Below, in pieces: positions 58,815 to 64,000 of a stretch of 64,000 bases of DNA. The notes beneath the pieces were generated by a model. The model worked only from the letters and a program-made list of their open reading frames with translations, ran no database searches and was not told where the DNA came from. The translations under genes were made by a program, and so were the position numbers. Position 1 is the first letter of the stretch. The number at the start of each line of letters is the position of its first letter. The DNA comes from Nucisporomicrobium flavum (GTDB lineage: Bacteria > Actinomycetota > Actinomycetes > Mycobacteriales > Micromonosporaceae): NCBI RefSeq assembly GCF_016464385.1, contig NZ_JADMLH010000028.1, positions 1-64,000 of the forward strand, read 5' to 3'.

Positions 58815-58892
58815 ACCCGACCTCGCATTGTCCGTCCCGCAGCGATCTGGCAGTTCGGCAAGCCCGGGCGTGGATCGGGCCTGGGCATGCGC

Positions 58893-58898
58893 AAGAAT
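58893..58898 (+). promoter_or_regulatory. Leaderless -10 box AAGAAT
   Basis: AAGAAT, a 6-nt spacer and the ATG at 58905. Confidence 0.3.
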
Positions 58899-58904
58899 TC
58901 CGGG

Positions 58905-59600
58905 ATGTCTTACGACCTGGCTGTCTGGGAAGGCGATCGGCCGGCGAACGACGTTGCCGCGGCGGCTGAGTTCGGTGCCTTGTACACCCGGTTCATCGGG
59001 TCGGAGAAGTCGGTTGAGCCCACTGCGCGCATAGCGGGGTACGTGGCGGCGTTGCTGGATCGCTATCCGGACATCAACACCGACGCGGGTGAGGAAAGCC
59101 CGTGGTCGACCGGGCCGCTGTTGAGTGAGGCGAGCGGACCGCTGGTGTACTTCCCGATGGTGTGGAGCAGGTGCGACGAGGTCTCAGCCTGGGCCGCCGA
59201 GGTAGCCGAGCAGCACGAGTTGAACTGCTACGACCCGCAGATGGAGCAGCTTCGCACGTCGTGGTCCCAGCCGTGGCGCTTCGAGCTGACGTCGGCGCAC
59301 GGTCGCGTATTCCGAGACCCCGAACTCGACATCGTCCGAAGGGTTCTGGCCCGGCTGTCAGCGGACAACTACTTCGCGGTGCTGACCAGATCCGATGACT
59401 GGTATATGCAGGTCGGGTACGGCGAACGCGCCGGCACCCGTCACGGTTGCTATGCCCTGGAGCGTCGCGACGGAACCCCCCAGGAGCACTACCGGGCAGA
59501 GCTGACGAGCGTCGACGAAGTCATCGACGCTTTCGACGCCTTCCTGCGGCACGATTCCGCGATGTTGCGCCGGATCGCGTGGCATCCGTACGCCGTTTGA
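58905..59600 (+). CDS. Hypothetical protein of the MSYDLAVWEG family
   Basis: 231 aa. It begins MSYDLAVWEGDRPANDVAAA, a start shared by many actinobacterial proteins of unknown function. Later parts (YFPMVWSRCDEVSAWAAEVA, SADNYFAVLTRSDDWYMQVG) fit a globular fold related to ADP-ribosylation-immunity-like families only by feel. No functional call. Confidence 0.65.
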   Translation: MSYDLAVWEGDRPANDVAAAAEFGALYTRFIGSEKSVEPTARIAGYVAALLDRYPDINTDAGEESPWSTGPLLSEASGPLVYFPMVWSRCDEVSAWAAEVAEQHELNCYDPQMEQLRTSWSQPWRFELTSAHGRVFRDPELDIVRRVLARLSADNYFAVLTRSDDWYMQVGYGERAGTRHGCYALERRDGTPQEHYRAELTSVDEVIDAFDAFLRHDSAMLRRIAWHPYAV

Positions 59601-59748
59601 GCCGCATCATCAGTGCACTCGATCATTCCAATGCGGACTTCTCCGGCCAGTGGCAGCTCCAAGGGGGCCGGCATCGGCAAACCTGTTGCGCAGAGGACTG
59701 TCTCCTGCTTGCCTGAGACCCCGTCACCGAACCCGTACCAGGAGACCT

Positions 59749-60612
59749 GTGGCCACCACTCCGCTCGGAATCGCCTACGACCACGTCGCCCACACCAACG
59801 GCATACCGATCGTCCTGATCCACGCCGGTGTTGCCGACCGCCGGATGTGGGATCCCCAATGGGAGCACCTGCGCACCGAACACGAGATCGTACGGCTTGA
59901 CCTACGCGGCTTCGGGGAATCGACGGCTTTGCCGGAAGGGCCGCTGGCGCACGTCGATGACGTCCTGTCGACTCTGTCCCATCTCGGTATCGGCCGATGC
60001 CACCTCGTCGGCTCGTCGCTCGGTGCCGGCGTCGCATGCGAAGTGGCGCTGACGGCGCCGCACCTCGTCCAATCCCTGCTGCTGTGCCCGCCAGGTGGCA
60101 GCCTGCTGGCCGCGCTGACCGATGACCTCAAAGCCTTCCTCGACGCCGAGAGGAGCGCGCTCGCTGTTGATGACATCGATGCCGCCGTCGAGGCCAATAT
60201 CGCCTTCTGGGTCGTCGGTCCCGGCCGGGAGGCCTCTCAGGTCGACCTCGGCATCCAAGATTTCGTACGACGCATGCAGCGCCAGGCGTTCGAGGTGACC
60301 GCGTCCTGGGCGGACGTCGACGAGGTCGAGCTCGATCCACCCGTGCTGGAACAGCTTCAGGACATCACTGTTCCAACGCTGGTGCTCATCGGCGGTTTCG
60401 ATCTCACCACGACCCGAGAGGCCGCCGACCAGGTGTGCGCAGGGCTCACCGACGTTCGCCGCGTCGACTGGCCGGACGTCGCCCACCTGCCGTCGCTGGA
60501 ACAACCGGACCGATTCCTCACGCTGCTCCTCGGCTGGATCGCCGACCACGAAGCACAAAGACCAGCGGCGATCCCCGCCGAACGGAACTCAAGCAATCTG
60601 GCACCTGAATAG
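59749..60612 (+). CDS. Alpha/beta hydrolase
   Basis: 287 aa. Oxyanion region VLIHAGVADRRMWDPQ, nucleophile elbow GSSLGAG, Asp in LVLIGGFDLTT and His in DVAHLPSLEQP. Hydrolase of esters or similar bonds; closest in layout to 3-oxoadipate enol-lactonase-type enzymes. GTG at 59749 with AGGAG 5 nt upstream. Confidence 0.85.
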   Translation: MATTPLGIAYDHVAHTNGIPIVLIHAGVADRRMWDPQWEHLRTEHEIVRLDLRGFGESTALPEGPLAHVDDVLSTLSHLGIGRCHLVGSSLGAGVACEVALTAPHLVQSLLLCPPGGSLLAALTDDLKAFLDAERSALAVDDIDAAVEANIAFWVVGPGREASQVDLGIQDFVRRMQRQAFEVTASWADVDEVELDPPVLEQLQDITVPTLVLIGGFDLTTTREAADQVCAGLTDVRRVDWPDVAHLPSLEQPDRFLTLLLGWIADHEAQRPAAIPAERNSSNLAPE

Positions 60613-60700
60613 GCGAGGTCGTCCGCACGACCGACGCCATTCGGCTGGGGCCGGGTCAGCGTCGCGAAACCATCGGTCGAGGAGACGGTGCGCCGTTCGG

Positions 60701-61108
60701 TCATCGTCGATGACAGGCCGGAGTGGCGACGCGACATACCGATCTGCCGCAAGAGCCTGACACGCCCTTCACCGCGGCGTTCATCGGTATCGGCTGCTCA
60801 CCGTCGGCGGATCCGATGGCGAGCAGGCTGACCTCGCCCAGATCCCGGCCGCCGGAGCGTGAGCATCCGTCCGGATCTGGACACTCGGGCAGCTGCCACC
60901 TCGGCGCAATGCCGCTGACGGTGAACCAGGCCGACCCGTGACACTCTGCGTGCCGGAAGGCCGCAAGGACCTCGGCTGCCGACGGCAAGGGCAGTGGACT
61001 CGGCGCTCGTTGCGGTACCCCGCGCGAGAAGCTCGCCGCAGTCGCCCACTCCGCCATGTCTTCGTTGGCCAGTTCGTGCAGCGGGACGGCATGCACGGAC
61101 CAGCTCAT
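60701..61108 (-). CDS. Hypothetical protein
   Basis: 135 aa. SVHAVPLHELANEDMAEWAT, EVLAAFRHAECHGSAWFTVS and DLGEVSLLAIGSADG look like a real protein of an unassigned actinobacterial family. A CACACT box lies 6 nt before the ATG, suggesting a leaderless start. No function can be given. Confidence 0.5.
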   Translation of the reverse strand: MSWSVHAVPLHELANEDMAEWATAASFSRGVPQRAPSPLPLPSAAEVLAAFRHAECHGSAWFTVSGIAPRWQLPECPDPDGCSRSGGRDLGEVSLLAIGSADGEQPIPMNAAVKGVSGSCGRSVCRVATPACHRR

Positions 61109-61114
61109 CACCGC

Positions 61115-61120
61115 AGTGTG
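61115..61120 (-). promoter_or_regulatory. Leaderless -10 box CACACT
   Basis: CACACT, spacer gcggtg, then the ATG at 61108; same box as before the histidine kinase at 35039. Confidence 0.35.
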
Positions 61121-61234
61121 CCAGCCCTACGCGACTGTTGCGCACGCGCGAGGCGCGATGCGCCGTCACACCGGGTCGATCAGCTCACGACCACAGGCGC
61201 GGAAGTGGCGTACGGATGAGGCACGATCTTCGCC

Positions 61235-61984
61235 ATGACATCACCGGAGTGGCTCCGCCGTTATCAGATGGGTCACCGCGAACAGGTCTGGCGCGAATTG
61301 CGGGAGCTCGGTCCCGCAATTCGCAGCCGGCCCGAGCTGGCGCGGGAGGCGCAGCTTGTTTGCGACGAGATGGCCCACCGCGCTCGACAGAACGTCGAGA
61401 CCATCATCGAGCGGCTCACTGCCGACGGCTACCGCTTCCATTCCAACGATGACGATCAGATATCCCAGACACCGCACATGCCGCCGACCGCCACGGCGGC
61501 CGACAGCGCAGCCTGGCTCGAGGAACGGTTCGGCGATGTTCCGATGACCGTCCTGTCCTGGATGCGGCTGGTCGGCGACGTGTGGCTCGTCGGCACCCAC
61601 CCGGAGTGGCCGGCCTCGGCCTCCGGCGATCCACTCGTCATCGAGGTGGAAGGCTCCCGGCACCCCGGGTCGTCGATGCGCGACTACGTCATAGAGGAGT
61701 GGGAGCAGTGGCAGGAGTATGTCGACGACGGCGACGCCCCTGGACCGTTCGTGCTGCCCGTCGCACCGGACCAGCTGCACAAGGAGAACACCAGCGGCGG
61801 TGCCCCGTACGGAATCATCTTGCCGGACGGCTCCACCGATGCACTGTTCGTCTCCGACACGACCACACCGTTCGTCTCGTACCTCAACTACGCCTTCGCC
61901 CACGGCGGGTTCCCCCACGAGACGGGCTCACCGCAGGAGCAACGCATCAAGGCCGCGCTCGCCCTCGACCTGCTGCCGCTTTAG
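61235..61984 (+). CDS. Hypothetical protein (large SUKH-associated family type)
   Basis: 249 aa. Starts MTSPEWLRRYQMGHREQVW with a helical first part (VCDEMAHRARQNVETIIERL), then a mixed region VIEVEGSRHPGSSMRDYVIE and PYGIILPDGSTDALFVSDTT that looks like a SUKH/SMI1-like pocket. Family assignment is weak. CACGAT lies 7 nt before the ATG. Confidence 0.6.
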   Translation: MTSPEWLRRYQMGHREQVWRELRELGPAIRSRPELAREAQLVCDEMAHRARQNVETIIERLTADGYRFHSNDDDQISQTPHMPPTATAADSAAWLEERFGDVPMTVLSWMRLVGDVWLVGTHPEWPASASGDPLVIEVEGSRHPGSSMRDYVIEEWEQWQEYVDDGDAPGPFVLPVAPDQLHKENTSGGAPYGIILPDGSTDALFVSDTTTPFVSYLNYAFAHGGFPHETGSPQEQRIKAALALDLLPL

Positions 61985-62062
61985 CGCAACGTGCTCGAGG
62001 TGGGCCATCGCGAAATAGTGGGCTGCGACGGCCCACATTCAGGACCTCGCTTGTCGTACTGG

Positions 62063-62068
62063 CAGAAT
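62063..62068 (+). promoter_or_regulatory. Leaderless -10 box CAGAAT
   Basis: CAGAAT, a 6-nt spacer and the ATG at 62075. Confidence 0.35.
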
Positions 62069-62074
62069 TTCCGC

Positions 62075-63400
62075 ATGGGTGGTCCTGACCTGGTCCTGGT
62101 GCTGCGCTACCGCAAAGCGGTGACCTATGGCTTCCACGTACTTCTCGGCGCCCTCGAGGAGCACGAGACAGCCACTCGATACGACGTCCGCTTCGGCGAC
62201 ACCCCCGAAGCGACCGCCGAGCACATCCGGACCGCGATCGCCACCGGCGCCAAGGCGCTCGTCCTCTGGTCCTTCTACTCCCCCGACGCCGCCGCGCTCG
62301 CGGAGGAACTCGCCCACATCCGCCGGCTCGCGGACGGCCCTTCCGTGCTCCACATCGCCGGCGGCGTCCACGCCACCGCCGAACCGGTGCAGACCCTCGA
62401 CGCCGGCTGGGACATCGCCGCCGTCGGTGAGGGAGAAACCACCCTGCTCAAGCTTGTCGACGCCGTCGGCGAGCCCGCCGGCGTCACCGGTCTGGTCTAC
62501 CGCGATGCCACAGGCGACATCATCAAGACCGGTCGTCCCGAACGCCGGGCGCTCGACGACTTCCGCGGCTTCTCGCTCCGATGGGACCGCTTCAACGCTC
62601 TCGAAATCACGAGGGGATGCATCTACGCGTGCCGGTTCTGCCAGACGCCGTTCATGTTCTCCGCTCGGTTCCGTCACCGCAGCATCGCGAACGTGCGGTG
62701 GCATGTCGACCGGATGCGGGAGCGGGGGTTGCGGGATGTCCGGTTCATCACGCCGACCGCGCTGAGTTACGGCAGCCGGACCGAGGAGCCCGACCTGGAC
62801 GCGGTCGAGGAGTTGCTCGCGAGCTGCCGGGAGGGGATCGGCCCGGGCGGGCGGGTGTTCTTCGGGTCTTTCCCGAGCGAGATCCGGCCCGAGCATGTCA
62901 GCCGGGAGGCTCTTCGCCTGGTGCGGAAGTACTGCGACAACACCAACATCATCGTGGGGGCGCAGTCCGGATCCGATCGGGTTCTCGACGCGGCCAAGCG
63001 GGGGCACGGCGTCGAGGAGGTCAAGCGGGCCGCGCGGCTGGGGATCGAGGAGGGGTTCCGGATCAACGTGGACATGATCTTCGGGATGCCCGGTGAGGGC
63101 CCCGGCGACGTCGGCGACTCGCTGCGGCTCGCCCGGGAGCTGGCCGACCTGGGCGCGCGCATCCACGCCCACACGTTCATGCCGCTGCCGGGAACGCCGT
63201 GGCGCGACGCCCCGGCCGGCGACGTGGCCCCGGAGACGATCTCCGAGGTGGACCGGTTGTCGCAGCGCGGCGCCCTCTACGGCCACTGGCAGAAGCAACG
63301 GGACCACGCCGTCCGCCTGGCCGCCGCCGCCGAGGCGTACCCCCGCCCTGGTCGCAGCCGTACGATCCTGCCGACGCTCCCCGCCGGCGACAGCTGCTAG
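62075..63400 (+). CDS. B12-binding radical SAM protein (TIGR04013/MJ_1487-like)
   Basis: 441 aa. N-terminal B12-binding-like Rossmann domain at about 1-140 (LVLVLRYRKAVTYGFHVLLG, LHIAGGVHATAEPVQTLDAG), then a radical SAM core with Cys motif in ITRGCIYACRFCQTPFMF (CxxxCxxC) and FRINVDMIFGMPGEGPGDV. The TIGR04013 group is mostly archaeal or anaerobic bacterial, unusual here. Likely a methyltransferase or carbon-skeleton enzyme. The stop overlaps the convergent PLP gene by 4 nt. Confidence 0.8.
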   Translation: MGGPDLVLVLRYRKAVTYGFHVLLGALEEHETATRYDVRFGDTPEATAEHIRTAIATGAKALVLWSFYSPDAAALAEELAHIRRLADGPSVLHIAGGVHATAEPVQTLDAGWDIAAVGEGETTLLKLVDAVGEPAGVTGLVYRDATGDIIKTGRPERRALDDFRGFSLRWDRFNALEITRGCIYACRFCQTPFMFSARFRHRSIANVRWHVDRMRERGLRDVRFITPTALSYGSRTEEPDLDAVEELLASCREGIGPGGRVFFGSFPSEIRPEHVSREALRLVRKYCDNTNIIVGAQSGSDRVLDAAKRGHGVEEVKRAARLGIEEGFRINVDMIFGMPGEGPGDVGDSLRLARELADLGARIHAHTFMPLPGTPWRDAPAGDVAPETISEVDRLSQRGALYGHWQKQRDHAVRLAAAAEAYPRPGRSRTILPTLPAGDSC

Positions 63401-64000
63401 GCCAGGAGGCGCGCCACGGTGTCGGCCGCTTTCAGGGCCGTACCCGTCAGGACGGCGACCGTCGTCCCGCCCGGCCGCAGCGTCCCCGCGGTCCGGAAGG
63501 CCCGCACGGCCGGCAGCACCATCGCGCTGGTCGGCTCCGCGTAGAGGCCCCGGGACGCGAGCTCGTGGGTCGCCGCGACGAGGTCCGGCTCGGTCACCGT
63601 GGTCATGGCGCCGTCCGACGCCCGGATCGCGGCGAGGACCTCGCGGTCACGGACCGGCCGCGCGATGGCCGTACCCTCGGCGACCGTCGGTCTCCACTCC
63701 CGGACCGTGACCGATTCCGATCCGGCGGCGAACGCGGCCGCGAGCGGGCCGCAGTGGTGCGGTTGCGCGACGAGCAGCCGCGGACGCCGGGTGATCGCCC
63801 CCGCCGCCAGCAGCTCACCGAAGCCGAGGTGCAGACCCAGGACCAGGCTGCCGCCGCCGCACGGCACGACGACCGCCTCCGGCGCCGTGAAATCAAGGTC
63901 CTCCCAGATCTCGTACGCGAGAAGCTTCACGCCCTGCAAGAACAACGGGTGCCAACTGTGGCTGGCGTAGAACGTCGACGCCGAACGCCGCACGGCTTCG
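63397..64000 (-). CDS. Threonine-synthase-like PLP enzyme, C-terminal part (cut by window edge)
   Basis: About 200 residues visible. VVVPCGGGSLVLGLHLGF is the phosphate-binding Gly loop of fold-type II PLP enzymes; EWRPTVAEGTAIARPV and GLYAEPTSAMVLPAVRA match threonine synthase and related dehydratases. The PLP-Lys region lies beyond the edge. Confidence 0.75.
   Translation of the reverse strand, partial: EAVRRSASTFYASHSWHPLFLQGVKLLAYEIWEDLDFTAPEAVVVPCGGGSLVLGLHLGFGELLAAGAITRRPRLLVAQPHHCGPLAAAFAAGSESVTVREWRPTVAEGTAIARPVRDREVLAAIRASDGAMTTVTEPDLVAATHELASRGLYAEPTSAMVLPAVRAFRTAGTLRPGGTTVAVLTGTALKAADTVARLLA

Noticed and set aside
1..64000. CRISPR arrays, tRNA or rRNA genes
   Set aside because: No regularly spaced direct repeats were seen, and no cloverleaf with a TTCGA-type T-loop outside coding frames.

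Overview
The window is high-GC (roughly 70%) chromosomal DNA of an actinomycete. The best fit is a member of the Micromonosporaceae, such as an Actinoplanes relative. This is inferred from codon use, frequent GTG and TTG starts, many apparently leaderless genes (a -10 hexamer of type NANNNT placed 6-8 nt before the start codon), a c-di-AMP riboswitch ahead of a resuscitation-promoting factor, and several actinobacterial families. No rRNA, tRNA or CRISPR array was seen.

Layout. 1-2.2 kb: the edge of an IS481-type element, an ECF sigma factor with a membrane partner, and a GNAT gene carrying a 45-bp tandem repeat. 2.3-3.2 kb: rpf with a ydaO/c-di-AMP riboswitch and a Crp-like site. 3.2-6.6 kb: a translationally coupled M20 deacylase, GNAT and enolase-superfamily racemase operon that matches the N-succinylamino acid racemase route from D- to L-amino acids. 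6.6-14 kb: a membrane Ser/Thr kinase, a ricin-fold protein, an oxidoreductase, a SUKH-like/methyltransferase pair, a cupin, a possible caspase-fold protein and a secreted protein. 14.1-20.2 kb: a lipid or aromatic oxidation locus (AurF-like diiron oxygenase, TetR, DUF4873, a VirS-like AraC regulator divergent from a MymA-like monooxygenase, SDR, hydrolase). 20.3-25.4 kb: an AGE-type epimerase, a cytochrome b/molybdopterin fusion, a SigE-family sigma operon and a small membrane protein. 25.4-27.7 kb: a lower-GC accessory patch with a P-loop kinase, a hypothetical gene and signs of decay. 27.7-30.6 kb: a DUF6461-like gene and a ClpP pair with a ClgR/PopR-like regulator ending in an LAA degron. 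30.7-35 kb: a PAS/GAF sensor and a NarL-type two-component system.

35.2-38.8 kb is the most unusual part. It is one tight operon encoding a signal-less CHAP/peptidoglycan-binding lysin, an actinoporin-like pore-former fused to an NBR1-type Ig domain, a protein resembling a lone pre-ATP-grasp half, and an ATP-grasp ligase. I propose it as a candidate undescribed lytic, toxin or peptide-modification system. 38.6-48 kb: a SAM methyltransferase followed by a complete assimilatory nitrate/nitrite island. It holds narK, a coupled 30-codon ORF, nirD, nirB, a small conserved gene, the nitrate reductase, a sirohydrochlorin chelatase and an NnaR-like HemD/winged-helix regulator.

48-64 kb is accessory DNA: a HigBA-type toxin-antitoxin pair with a leaderless promoter inside a palindrome, an M48 protease with a partner, a lipoprotein, an LRV/HEAT-like repeat protein, a coiled-coil protein, two methyltransferases, several family-of-unknown-function proteins, a B12-binding radical SAM enzyme and the 3' part of a threonine-synthase-like PLP enzyme running off the right edge.
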